Below, piece by piece: positions 12,597 through 23,360 of a stretch of DNA of 64,000 nt (the first letter of the stretch is position 1; each line of letters begins with the position of its first letter). The notes under the pieces are model-generated. The model saw nothing but the letters and a program-made list of their open reading frames with translations. It did not search any database and was not told the origin of the DNA. Made by a program: the position numbers and the translations under genes. Origin of the DNA: Nymphaea colorata. Lineage: Eukaryota; Streptophyta; Magnoliopsida; Nymphaeales; Nymphaeaceae. The stretch lies in the NCBI RefSeq assembly GCF_008831285.2, contig NC_045142.1:2237001-2301000 (forward strand), written 5' to 3'.

Positions 12597-14456
12597 ATGA
12601 TTAAGGCATTAGGCTTCATTCGGAGTCCATTTACTGGTAGAAGATTGTTGGCCATCTGCCCCCGTCGTCCCCTTATTCACACTTCTTCTCGGAGTCGCAA
12701 AGTTCCTGAAAGATTTATCTGGAGATATGAAGCTGAAGCATCACCTGATGGTGCCCTCAAAACGTTTGACGAAATCCCTCAAAGAGCAGCTTTGAGCTTA
12801 TCCCATGCAAGTTCACTTCAAGATGGTGAGTCCGCGAATTCTGTCATCGTCAGATTGGCAAAAGAAGGATGTACTGAAGAGGTGCTGGAGCTGTTCAGGA
12901 GTATGCGTGAACTTGGAATAGTACCCACAAAATATGCACTTTCTACTGTGCTCAGTTCATGTTCTAAATTGTCTCAACTGTCACTTGGTCTGCAGATTCA
13001 TGGGCAGGTTACTCGAATGGGACATGAGGATAACCTGTTCATTAGCAACTCGATTCTTGATCTCTATGCAAAATGTGGCTTGATGAATGATGCTAGGAGA
13101 GTGTTCTCTGAGATGCCGGAGCATGATCAAGTTTCATGGACTTCAATCATTTCTGGCTGTGCACAAAACGCTCTTGGAGAAGAAGCGTTCCAACTTTTTG
13201 TGGACATGATACAGTCTAATATCAAGCCAAATTGCTTTACTTTTGCCAGTCTGGTAAGTGCTTGTACTGGGCTAGCGTCAATTGATCTTGGAAAGCAGGT
13301 CCATGCTCAAGTTATCATTGTTGGTGTTGATGAAGACACATTTGTGATGAATTCCCTTCTTGATATGTATGCCAAGTGCGGAGATGTTGAAGATGCTAGG
13401 TACTTATTTGAATCAAAGTTAGAAAAGGATATTGTTATATACAACTCCTTGATTGCTGGCTATGCTCAAAATTTATATGGTGAAGAAGCCTTACACCTCT
13501 TTGTTCAGTTGCAGTTTGATGATCTGAAACCAAACGGCTCTACTTTTGCTGGCGTGCTGAATGCATGTGGACATTTAGCAGTACTTCAACAAGGGAAGCA
13601 AATCCACTCTTTGATAATTAAGGTTGGGACAGAATTTTCTGTTTTTGTTGCTAGCTCGTTGATAGATATGTATTCAAAGTGTGGAAGCATAGAAGAAGCT
13701 AGATGTGTGTTCGATCAAGTACAGGAAAAGAATTGTGTTCTATGGACGACTATGATCACTTCATATGCTCAGAGTGGGAAGGGGCGAGATGCAATTGAGC
13801 TTTTCGAACAGTTGGTGGAGGCAGGAATGACACCAGACAGGATATGTTTTACTTCTGTATTGACTGCCTGTAACCATGGAGGCTTTGTTGATAAAGCAAT
13901 CCAATATTTCAAATCCATGCAGACACACTATGGTTTGATGCCAGAAATGGATCACTACGCCTGCATGGTCGATCTTTATGGCAGAAATGGGCTGTTGATT
14001 GAAGCAAAGAAGCTGATAGATCATATGCCAATGAAGCCAAATTATGTGATTTGGACATCATTTTTAGGTGCGTGCAAAATTAATGGGGTGACACAGTTAG
14101 GAATGAAGGCTGCAGAGCACATACATGAGATAGAACCTGGAAGTGCATCTCCTTATGTGGCAACTGCAAATGCATATGCAGAGGAAGGCATGTGGGATAA
14201 AGCGGCTGAGGTGAGAAAGGTGATGAAAGATCGTGGCGTGAGGAAAAGAGTTGGTTGTAGCTGGATTGAAGTGGACAAGAAGGCGCATGTCTTTATTACC
14301 TCAGATAGATCTCATCCACAATCACAAGAAATATACTTAACATTAGACAATGTGATCCTAGAAATGAGAGATGTGGGCTCTGTACCAAGTTTAATTGATG
14401 AGCAACAAGATGATATTAGTACCCAAGGGAACCAAAAACTGTCATTTGCCTTTTGA
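12597..14456 (+). CDS. PLS-class pentatricopeptide repeat protein, E subgroup, intronless
   Basis: An RNA-binding protein of the plant PPR-PLS family, which works in organelle RNA editing or maturation. The frame is open from a TTG at 12591, but the first ATG is at 12597, giving 619 aa without introns, as is usual for PPR genes. Residues 1-35 are rich in Arg/Ser with almost no acids (GRRLLAICPRRP), like a mitochondrial presequence. From about residue 78, PLS repeats are visible through recurring signatures such as SNSILDLYAKCG, NSLLDMYAKCG, SSLIDMYSKCG and VSWTSIISGCAQ. The tail (about 480-595) is an E1-E2 type end with GCSWIEV and HVF(x6)SHP. It stops about 25 residues after VPS, with no E+ or DYW deaminase domain, and none is found in other frames just downstream. 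Such proteins need a DYW-type partner in trans (family knowledge). The target transcript is unknown. A (GA)n tract follows 45 bases after the stop. Confidence 0.9.
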   Translation: MIKALGFIRSPFTGRRLLAICPRRPLIHTSSRSRKVPERFIWRYEAEASPDGALKTFDEIPQRAALSLSHASSLQDGESANSVIVRLAKEGCTEEVLELFRSMRELGIVPTKYALSTVLSSCSKLSQLSLGLQIHGQVTRMGHEDNLFISNSILDLYAKCGLMNDARRVFSEMPEHDQVSWTSIISGCAQNALGEEAFQLFVDMIQSNIKPNCFTFASLVSACTGLASIDLGKQVHAQVIIVGVDEDTFVMNSLLDMYAKCGDVEDARYLFESKLEKDIVIYNSLIAGYAQNLYGEEALHLFVQLQFDDLKPNGSTFAGVLNACGHLAVLQQGKQIHSLIIKVGTEFSVFVASSLIDMYSKCGSIEEARCVFDQVQEKNCVLWTTMITSYAQSGKGRDAIELFEQLVEAGMTPDRICFTSVLTACNHGGFVDKAIQYFKSMQTHYGLMPEMDHYACMVDLYGRNGLLIEAKKLIDHMPMKPNYVIWTSFLGACKINGVTQLGMKAAEHIHEIEPGSASPYVATANAYAEEGMWDKAAEVRKVMKDRGVRKRVGCSWIEVDKKAHVFITSDRSHPQSQEIYLTLDNVILEMRDVGSVPSLIDEQQDDISTQGNQKLSFAF

Positions 14457-14498
14457 TGCCTATAATTGTTCTTAAACAACTTCATGTTGCGTATGTAT

Positions 14499-14501
<3 letters not shown>

Positions 14502-14549
<48 letters not shown>
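14502..14549. repeat. (GA)n microsatellite in the PPR 3' region
   Basis: About 23 GA units, 45 bases after the PPR stop codon, probably within its 3' UTR. Confidence 0.95.
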
Positions 14550-14550
<1 letters not shown>

Positions 14551-15994
14551 CACTCACCCAGTTCAATGCTTACCTTTATACAGGCTTTGAAGTTTCCATA
14601 AGGCAGACCCCTTATGTAAGAAAACGAGCTTTTTTGACATTCGTAATAACCATTCTGAAATTGGTTTGTAGATGCCCGAGGATTGCTACATAATGTCCAC
14701 CATGATTAATTTAAGTGAATTGATTTTAGCAAATAACGATCAGCAGGATTGAGCAAGCCCTTTTCGGGTTTCTGTACCAGAAGAAGTGTCAAATAAGATC
14801 TTGATGTACCTACAGAAATTAGTCCATATGGCCAATATTTGTCAACGTTTCAAGCCATCTTGGTGGCTATTTTTCTTGTTTCTGAGTAGTCCCTTCAATG
14901 CCAAGTAAACTTTCAAAGAAACTTGGAGCTTGCTTTTGCCATCTAAACCTCAGGAGCAGCCATGGAATGAGAGAAAAGGCCCAGTGAAGAACAAAGATCA
15001 TAAGAGAAAGAGGATGGCGTGGTCACTTCAACTTTTTCTCCTGATTATGCCATTTCATTTCTGCGTAGAAAAAGCCGAGGCACAACAGGATTCACTTCTG
15101 GACAGCCATGGAAGGAGCGATTACTGTTCATGAGTCTCTATACGCTGGGAAGCTACGTGTTATCTGTGGAAGATGTCTGCAACTTGGTTCTTGAAGCCTC
15201 CATGAAGAGGGTATGGGAGATGGGCGCCCCAGAGGCAGAGATACCTCTTTATTCTTGTGTTGCTACTTTGGAGGCAGATGTGCAACTGTGAATATTCATC
15301 GCAGTGACTTCCACCGTCCAAGGGCCATATGGCGGTGTGGACACTTCCTAACGAAAGCCAGTTGTGTTCTGCTTCTTCAACAAAATGAAGTGCTTGTGCC
15401 GTATAGACATACTTTGTGGGCATCCAACACCTCCCACCAAAGTTTACTGTCTTCTTCTTCTAGTGCCGTCTTATTCAATGGTGAATCGATCCCACTAAAT
15501 GGAAGTCTGATCCTTGATTATCTCACCCCGCAACTTGGCACTATAAAGTCGGGAACAACCATTGTGGTCGACTGAGACTAGTGGCATGCGCGGGGGATTG
15601 TGTAGCAAAAGTAGAGCAGTAGAAGGGAAGAAACTTCTCCAAGGCTTGTCATCAATGGAGAAGTCACCAGCAGGGAATGTTACAGGGAATAGAGACTCGT
15701 TTGTTCTAGCAACCAGAGCCTGTCGTTTGATTATGCTATGATCCTGCACCGGAGGAAAACTTGGAGATCTATGGCCCTGTCGTCTGGTTTTGGAAACAAA
15801 AATAGGGCTGAAAATTTTGAGCTAAGGCTGCCAACTGCTGCTTCTTGAAGGAAAGCAGCGTGCATGGAAGGATGGATTCTCTGTTAATGAAGCTCGTTTC
15901 CATGGTGAAGTACCCCACTTGCAGCATTTATGGTAAAACTAAACAAAATACAAGAAAACGGGTTCCAACTTGCAACCAGTCAGTATGCTCATGA
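14550..15994. other. Unassigned region with fragmentary open frames
   Basis: Several overlapping open frames occur, including a 39-codon ATG frame at 15014-15133 whose start looks like a hydrophobic signal peptide (LQLFLLIMPF), and frames at 15019-15291 and 15213-15575. None is long, none matches a family I recognise, and no consistent splice model was found. Base composition is less AT-rich than the flanks, so this may be a decayed gene or part of a transcribed region. Function cannot be assigned. Confidence 0.3.
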
Positions 15995-16465
15995 ATGGCA
16001 GGTTTACATTGTTTAAATTACATGGGCGAGAAACCACACGATGAGCTACAAGCGACGCCTCTCCACGTCTCCATCCTTTACCTTGCTAAATGGGTCATCA
16101 CATCCAGTTCATTTCATTCGTTTTATATAGTTTTTCTGTTTGTTCTGAATAAATATTTACAGCAGACATTCCACGGCGCTCAAGTAGCCGCGCTCAAGAG
16201 GCTACCTTCTCTCTATGTGCCCACCATTGTTAGGGTTCACAAAGCTTGTTTCCGAACTTATTACAGTTTAGAGGACAAGTCTGTGAAAGGATTTGAGCCC
16301 AAGTACTTGAAAAAGGTGAACTGCCTTAACGTGCAATGCGATGCAACCCTTCGAAGTGTTTTACAGCAGGGATTGCGTAAACACTGTTCATATATAAGAA
16401 CTCACTCTTTCGCGGCTTCTTTGCAGAGACGAAACCTAAGCATGGCGTCCCTCAACTTGCATTAA
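15995..16465 (+). CDS. Hypothetical ORF, 156 codons, doubtful
   Basis: An ATG-initiated frame of 156 aa. I do not recognise it. A single hydrophobic stretch (SFYIVFLFVLNKYL, about residues 46-59) could be a membrane segment; the rest is basic with scattered Cys. Its last 27 codons lie in the first copy of an 87-bp tandem duplication (16386-16561), which is more typical of non-coding DNA. It may well be a chance frame and should not be relied on without transcript support. Confidence 0.12.
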   Translation: MAGLHCLNYMGEKPHDELQATPLHVSILYLAKWVITSSSFHSFYIVFLFVLNKYLQQTFHGAQVAALKRLPSLYVPTIVRVHKACFRTYYSLEDKSVKGFEPKYLKKVNCLNVQCDATLRSVLQQGLRKHCSYIRTHSFAASLQRRNLSMASLNLH

Positions 16466-16561
16466 TGGCAGCGCGTTCATATATAGTAACTCACTCTTCT
16501 GTAGCTTCTTTGCAGAGATGAAACCTAAGCATGGCGTCCCTCAACTTGCATTAATGGCAGC
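16386..16561. repeat. Two-copy tandem duplication (87-bp units, 89-bp period)
   Basis: Copy 1 is 16386-16472 and copy 2 is 16475-16561. Both start GTTCATATATA and end ATTAATGGCAGC. The second half of each unit (from GCTTCTTTGCAGAGA onward) is nearly identical, while the first half has a few substitutions. This is a local tandem duplication of moderate age. Confidence 0.9.
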
Positions 16562-18904
16562 TTGGAGATAATTGCAGGAGGCTCTGTCTTGTGGGCAAGC
16601 AGCTAAACGGGACCCATGGGATTCTTTGGTTGGCTAAGCAAAGTAGTCGGAGCTGATCCGAGTCGGCTGATTCTAATTGATTTGTGGGCCGCGCGTTAGT
16701 TCTTAGTTGCTTTTCAAGTGTTATATATATATATATAATACAATTTTTAATTGTTGGCCGGTTCACAAGTGACCCGGTTCGCCCTGCCGAAACCGATTTT
16801 ACCAACCTAGCGGGGAGAAAACGGAAAACCAAAAGGGATTCTCCCTCCCCTTTTAACTTGGTAGCTTTGTGAAGTGTGACCACTGGTTTGAATTATAAAA
16901 TAAGGCTACCCATGTGGAAAGTTTGTAATTGGAAGTAAAACTAATAAAGGATGAGCTGATGATTCCAAAGAGTAGTGTACCAATTTAAATGTGGCATAGA
17001 ATTATAAACACAAAATCTCAAAAACAGACCTAAAGTTATGGAAGTAATAACAAATATGTCTAACCTTTTTGATATTCTTAAAAGTTCACCTACTTTTTTT
17101 GTATGATTAATCAGAAAAACGCATACAATTATTTTTATAAGTGATGCTTAAATCAGTATAAATGTATCATTTTTTACCATCTAAAAATAACGTAAAGATA
17201 TACTTATTTTTGTTAATGAGAAAGCTTTTTACAATAGTTTCTGGAGTTAATAAAGAACAACATTAACATACCCAATTTTGTCGTTACCAATCGCCCAATA
17301 ATATTACTAGATACAGTTAAGGGTGTTAACATAAATTAACGAACTTAATTTTGTCTTTATTGAAGGTAATTTAGTCTCTCTGTCACATTAATCGAATACC
17401 TTACTTAGCACCAACCAATCTTAATTGAAAGAATGTTGTTTTCTCTTATTAATAATGCAAGACCTAGATGTGTTTTTCATAATATCAACAAAGTTAGGCA
17501 GTTTTTTTTTTCATTATTGTCATTGGTTAAAGTGTAATACTGAAAAGTTCTCTAAAGGGATTGGATGTAAACTTTCAAGTGATCTCCAAATCTGGAAAAG
17601 CCAACGTTGCAGCCTTATGAGAAAAGAGTACATACTCAAAGTATTGAACTCTCAGTATACATTGAAAATTCATGCGCCTAACTAATTTGAAAGAAATATT
17701 GTTTCACATTTTTCTGTGTGCGAAAAGATTATGACCCACCATCTGGAAAAAACAAAGCTCGAAGGCCGTCCCCTTCCTATCTGAAAAGTGAAAAACTTGA
17801 GCTGTGTCTGTGTCAGTGATGACTACGATTGCACCGTTCACTTAAATACTGTACTTTATCAATTAATAAGTAGGGGCCTAGTGCCCATGAGAATTAGACT
17901 ATAGATGTATCTTTTCACGTGCTCGTCACATGACTAACTATACTATACTCCTTGAGGCGACAAATTCTTCTAAATTCGCTCTAAGATAAAGTTTTCTACT
18001 TAAGAAGCTTGAAATTGGTATCTTGACTCTACCCTAAGTGGAGGAACCAATCCACGAGGCACATTAGTTGTTTGGTACAATAAGAACCAGATGCTTGTCT
18101 CCACACCAGCCCTTGTTTTGTTTGTTGGAGAATCAAATTATAATTTGTTAATATTGGTGTTTGCATATAGTATATTCATTGAATCACTTTCCTCTAATTC
18201 TCTCGTGATTTGGTCTTGCTTTTCACCATTCAGTCTAAACGTTGCGCAATTCAATCCGGATATGACTCTCATTTCATAAAAAACATATTATACTCTTGGA
18301 ATATTTCATTTGAAAATTCTATGTTCTTGTTCCAACAAACATCATATAATTATAAATAGTGCTTTTACATAGAACAATTAAACAATAACCATAATCATAT
18401 AATGTTTCTTGAAATAAAAACATGATGTGTTTGGAGCATATGTATGAGGAAAACAATGTCTTTCTTACCAAAGGTCATACAGTTGGAACACTCACATGAA
18501 TGTACCCTAAAGTTTGAGTAGATTCATAGACTACAGCTTAAAGCATATTAATAAAACACTCACACAGTGTTCCATTTGCTAAACGACCCTTTAGATATGT
18601 AGTTTTTAAATTAAAAAACCACAACTGGGTACTAAACATAGTCACACCACTCCAACCCATATTTTAATGATTTTCTTAATAGAGGAATTAAATGATGCTC
18701 TCCCAAGTGTTGCATCCGTCATTAAAAACCATCACAATATGTGCATTAGCAATGGTTTTACTATGTCACGGTTTTTCAAGGCTTTATCAGTGGTTTTTTG
18801 GATTTCTAATGATAACTTTTAAAAAAAAAAGTCCATCTGGCAATACTCAGCAGTTCACAGATTTAACTTCTCTTAAATAAAGTTCATACTTTAACATACG
18901 AATA
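16562..18904. other. Gene-free AT-rich stretch
   Basis: No gene is supported. A short TA run sits at 16722-16738. The rest is AT-rich, with only short chance open frames (under 90 codons, no family resemblance). It ends at the poly-T run that marks the probable 3' end of the LINE. Confidence 0.6.
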
Positions 18905-19045
18905 TTTTTTTTTTCTTAAATTACTTTTTTACCCTTCCTCACTCTTATCCGAAGAACTAATGCTGGGGGTTAGCCCCGGAATTTATTAGCAAAAAATGAG
19001 GATAATATATACATCAACAAAATGGGATCTGAGCGATCCTAAGCT

Positions 19046-22000
19046 TTACAAAATATCCTCATACGGTCTCCAGTTGGGAGGGGGCCGATGCCAAACTTTG
19101 CTAGTAATGGTTCTGTCCACCCTTCTAAGCAAATGGAACACCTCAGGCGCTGGGTCATCCCTAATAAAAACCAACTTGTTCTGCTCTAGACACACGGATT
19201 CACCTAAAACCTGTTGTATTGTGTTGTTCCTCAAACACTTGCAGCAGCGCCTAATAAAACTACCATTGTTGCAAATTACCTTAATGGTGCCATCAAGCCT
19301 ATCAATCCCTTGAACTGCTCGTAGGCAATGCGAAAGTAGACTTCCTTCATCAGTAGCTCTACTCTCATCACTCCAGCAGGCAATGCCAAAAATAAACCGG
19401 CCACTATGCTCTCTCACTAAAGCAGACACATCCCTATTGTCCTTATTAAGATGCACCGCAATATGGATATTGTAGACAGTTCCATTCTCCCATCTCCAGC
19501 ATCCCCAAGGAAGCCCAACCACTAACCAAGTTTGGATAGCTTGCCTATCACTAAGCGTCCAGTCTCTAGAAATGATGAAATCAGTGCAATAACTCCATAA
19601 CGCCTTACCAGTCAAGTTCATAGCGTGCTTTCCCTCATGCTTGCAGCTGTTGCGCCATTTCCATGTGTGCCAAAGGATTATGTGCAACAAATTTTTCCAA
19701 CACTTGAAGAGGATCTTATTTTTAAATTTGCGAGAAGTCCACCAGACAAGAGCTTCCTTGACAGTTGCAGGTTGGAAATTATTCTGCCCAAACTTCCTTA
19801 AGACCAACTCCCACAGGCTTTTGATTACCTTGCATTGAAGGAAAACATGGTTAATATCTTCTTGAGCATTATTACAAATATAGCATCTGGAAGCAAGTTG
19901 GAGGCCCTGCTTTTGGGCTCTCGCATCAACATGGAGGCGGCCTTCGACTGCCAAGTAGGTTGTCCATGCAGCATGGGGAGGGGCTCCAACTTTCCAAATG
20001 AAATTCCTCCAAGGTTGCACGGTACTGCTAACACGCAATACATCCCAAAACTGGTGTCGTGACAGGGGACGGTTGGCACAGTCCACCCATTCAAGAATAT
20101 CCTGCCGACTATCCTCAAGGACCGGAAGTTGCATCAAAATGCTATTAGAGTCTAAAAACATTTGGACATAGGTTTCTTGATCAGCAAGAATCTCCTTAAT
20201 AGAGCAGTTTATGGTGTCTAGAATCAGGGGCCAATGGGCGTGTGCAATCATGTTAGCGATAATGACCCCATTCCACCTGTCGCGCCAAAATTTGACTGAA
20301 GACCCATTATGAACTCTCCAATGAACTTGAGATTCAATAAGCTGCCAGCATTTAATCACCCTTTTCCATAGAAAGGATTCATTCCCGCTGATTTTATAAT
20401 GCCACAGACTTTTCTTAGCTAAATATTTGACCTTGACAAGATCAGTCCACAGGGATACCTGTGTGATTGCTTTGACACCAAGAAAACAGAAGTTGGCCCT
20501 ATTAACATCCGCCAAATGTCGGAGTCCAACACCACCCTCCACCTTTGGCTTACAAAGAGTCTCCCATCTGATAAGGTGAACTCCTTTTGCCTCCCTATCG
20601 TCCCCCCATATGAAACTGGAACACACCCTGTCAAGTTTATGACAGATAGACTTGGGAATCCAAATGACCATCATCCAATAGTTTGGAATAGCTGACAAGA
20701 CATGTTTGACCAAGCAGATTCTGCCGGCATAAGAGAGTAACTTTTGCTTCCAGCCAGCAAGCTTCTGGTTAACCTTAATCACAAGATGTTCACATTGGCT
20801 GACAGAAATGGCCTTGATTTGGAGAGGTAAGCCCAAATGTATAACTGGAAAGACGCCCCTCCTCCAACCTGTCATAGAACAAAATGTACTACATTCCAAC
20901 TCCGAGCAGTTGAAAAAGAAAGCCGTAGTCTTATTGGGGTTTAATTTTTGACCCGAAGTAGCCTCAAACTCAGCAAGACAATCACTAAGGCCTTGAAAAC
21001 ACTTATATTTTCCTTCAATAAAAAGGAGGATATCATCAGCGTAAAAGGAAGAATGGATAGAACTTAAGCATCTAACCTTAGGGGCTCGAATCCTTCCAAC
21101 TTGCAAGTAGGACAGGATACTGCGGCTGAGAACTTCCATGGTAACGAGGAACAGGTAAGGGGACAAGGGATCTCCCTGCCTCAGCCCCCTTTTTGTGTAA
21201 AACCAAGAACCTTCCTTGTCGTTAATTAGAAGCGCAGACGACACAGAAGAGATTACAATCATTATCCGCCTGATCCAGTTGGAACAAAAGCCAAGCAACT
21301 TGAGTCCATTCTCCACAAATTTCCAATTCACTCTGTCATAGGCCTTGCTAAGATCTATTTTGACACATGCCGCCTTAGTCTTACTCCAGGCGAGGGAGTG
21401 GATCACCTCCTGGCTGAAAAGGAAGCTGTCTTGAATGCTACGGCCCAACAAAAAAGCTGACTGATTTTGATCAAGGATACGGCTTAAGATGGGTCTCATC
21501 CGTAAGACCATGATACGAGTCAGGAATTTGAGGATGCTATTGCAAAGAGAAATAGGACGGAACTTGTCCAAAGTGTCGGCTCCCTCTTCTTTGGGAAGAA
21601 GAACAATGTGAGTTTTATTGATCCCCTTTACTATGCGACTGGACCGAAAAAAATCCTTAATAGCGAGGCTCACATCAGGTTCAATAATAGACCAGAACGA
21701 CCGATAGAATTGATTGTTAAATCCGTCTGGCCCGGCAGCTGAGTCCTTATTCGCGCTGAAGACTGCCCATTGAATTTCCTCATCACGAATAGGGCTAACC
21801 AAATACTCATTTTCTTCTGCAGTCACCACCGGACCTGGAGAAACATTGGAGGGAAGGAGTCCAGTGCCAGCATTGTCAGTCAACAGGTCTTTGAAATGTC
21901 TAGTGCAAGTAGCAAAAATTTCGTCCATATCCGAAACCGCCCTATCACCATCCCTAATCATGTGGATACGGTTTTTCCTTTGCCTACCTATAGCAATGGC

Positions 22001-23128
22001 ATGAAAAAATTTAGAATTAATATCACCTTCTCTCATCCACCTCACACGAGCCTTTTGTCTTAGTCGCTCCTCCTCCATCTTAATAAGCTTTAAGAGGGTG
22101 AGGCGAAGCTTCAACTCACGGGAGCTTGCTGTCGGATCGCCCTCTTCCATCTGCTTTTGAGCCGCTCCCACCTGCAGTCTAAGTCTGCCAATAATTTTGT
22201 CTAGGTCATTCGGACCTTGCTTGGCCCAAACACGAAGCTTATTTCTGACAAGTTGGAGTTTAGATACCAATCTAACCATGGGGCAGCCACCAACCTGCTG
22301 TGCCCAACCGTCTGCAACAAGGCTTCTACACTTGGGAAATTGTTCCCAATAGTTGAAATATTGAAAGACCGACATGCCGCTGGTAAAGGTGTGATTCCTC
22401 ACAGCCTCCATCATAATAGGGCTATGGTCAGAAGAAGTGCGAGGCAAGATGCAAAGACTGAAAAGCCAATCACGACAGTCCCACCAGTCATGGGTGACAA
22501 AACAATGGTCAATCAGACTCTGCACATTGTCGGGCTCCATTCTATTGTTGGACCAGGAGAATTTGGTTCGGGAGTCGAGGATTTCCATGAGCTGATTGGC
22601 CCTGATGAAATTATTGAAGAGAATGCACGGCCACAGGGCAGGGGGTCTTCCTGATTTTTGTGACATATCCCTAACTGCATTAAAATCATCCAAGCAGACA
22701 TGCGGCTTGCTTATGCTTGAAAGTTCAGCACTGAGCTCATCAAACTGGAACTTCCGAATACGAAAGTCCGGATGGAGATACACCCCTACAACTGAAAAAA
22801 TTCTGTCAGAACTTAGGTGTTTAACTACGATAGAAATCCAATAAACTTGCACTTTTGATTCCTGCACCTGCACTTTGTCTGCATCCCACAATAGCCAAAT
22901 CCTAGCCCATTGGCCATTAAGATGGATATTAGAAATAGAATGATATCTGGGGAACTTGAAACTTAGCTTTTCCAAAGTGGCCTCATTCAGTTTTGTATCT
23001 ATGAGGACAGCAATGTCTGGGTTAGCATGCTGAAAAATAAGCTGAAGATCATGCTGGCCAGTGACGCCGGCCAGCCCACGAGCGTTCCAAGATAGGAACC
23101 TCATTGCGACCCCATAGGAAGGTGACAT
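19046..23128 (-). CDS. LINE ORF2: endonuclease, reverse transcriptase, zf-RVT, RNase H-like tail
   Basis: A 1360-aa polyprotein that nicks target DNA and primes reverse transcription. Domains: an APE-type endonuclease at about 9-240 (WNARGL at 14-19, SDHSPI at 233-238); a reverse transcriptase at about 465-770 (KIDLSKAYDRV at 590-600, RQGDPLSPYLF at 650-660, FYADD at 695-699); and a zf-RVT domain at about 1027-1110 with C1082, C1085, H1094 and C1099. Residues about 1214-1335 resemble the RVT_3/RNase H-like fold acquired by some plant L1 elements (ALVREHSGRF), but the expected catalytic Asp positions look lost (for example ICNNGS where a D is usual). Oddities in the endonuclease: the usual E of ETK is D45 (DTK), and the usual GDFN is DDFN (147-150). 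ATG at 23126-23128 is the first in frame. Confidence 0.93.
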   Translation of the reverse strand: MSPSYGVAMRFLSWNARGLAGVTGQHDLQLIFQHANPDIAVLIDTKLNEATLEKLSFKFPRYHSISNIHLNGQWARIWLLWDADKVQVQESKVQVYWISIVVKHLSSDRIFSVVGVYLHPDFRIRKFQFDELSAELSSISKPHVCLDDFNAVRDMSQKSGRPPALWPCILFNNFIRANQLMEILDSRTKFSWSNNRMEPDNVQSLIDHCFVTHDWWDCRDWLFSLCILPRTSSDHSPIMMEAVRNHTFTSGMSVFQYFNYWEQFPKCRSLVADGWAQQVGGCPMVRLVSKLQLVRNKLRVWAKQGPNDLDKIIGRLRLQVGAAQKQMEEGDPTASSRELKLRLTLLKLIKMEEERLRQKARVRWMREGDINSKFFHAIAIGRQRKNRIHMIRDGDRAVSDMDEIFATCTRHFKDLLTDNAGTGLLPSNVSPGPVVTAEENEYLVSPIRDEEIQWAVFSANKDSAAGPDGFNNQFYRSFWSIIEPDVSLAIKDFFRSSRIVKGINKTHIVLLPKEEGADTLDKFRPISLCNSILKFLTRIMVLRMRPILSRILDQNQSAFLLGRSIQDSFLFSQEVIHSLAWSKTKAACVKIDLSKAYDRVNWKFVENGLKLLGFCSNWIRRIMIVISSVSSALLINDKEGSWFYTKRGLRQGDPLSPYLFLVTMEVLSRSILSYLQVGRIRAPKVRCLSSIHSSFYADDILLFIEGKYKCFQGLSDCLAEFEATSGQKLNPNKTTAFFFNCSELECSTFCSMTGWRRGVFPVIHLGLPLQIKAISVSQCEHLVIKVNQKLAGWKQKLLSYAGRICLVKHVLSAIPNYWMMVIWIPKSICHKLDRVCSSFIWGDDREAKGVHLIRWETLCKPKVEGGVGLRHLADVNRANFCFLGVKAITQVSLWTDLVKVKYLAKKSLWHYKISGNESFLWKRVIKCWQLIESQVHWRVHNGSSVKFWRDRWNGVIIANMIAHAHWPLILDTINCSIKEILADQETYVQMFLDSNSILMQLPVLEDSRQDILEWVDCANRPLSRHQFWDVLRVSSTVQPWRNFIWKVGAPPHAAWTTYLAVEGRLHVDARAQKQGLQLASRCYICNNAQEDINHVFLQCKVIKSLWELVLRKFGQNNFQPATVKEALVWWTSRKFKNKILFKCWKNLLHIILWHTWKWRNSCKHEGKHAMNLTGKALWSYCTDFIISRDWTLSDRQAIQTWLVVGLPWGCWRWENGTVYNIHIAVHLNKDNRDVSALVREHSGRFIFGIACWSDESRATDEGSLLSHCLRAVQGIDRLDGTIKVICNNGSFIRRCCKCLRNNTIQQVLGESVCLEQNKLVFIRDDPAPEVFHLLRRVDRTITSKVWHRPPPNWRPYEDIL

Positions 23129-23360
23129 ACACTACTACACCCTAGCAGGTCAGCTCTGTTAGGGCTATTTTCCGTTTCTTCCATACAAATTGTATTCTTT
23201 TCTTTAAGTAAAGGTACACTCATTCCTTGATCTCCTGGATCTTCAGCAGCGAGGAGGCTCTAGCTTCAGCTGCACTGAAGCTAAAGTGATCCATGGAGTG
23301 AGGACTTGGCAGCTCTGCGTCTGCGCGAGAAACCATTAAACCAGAAAGGACCTTGTCTGG

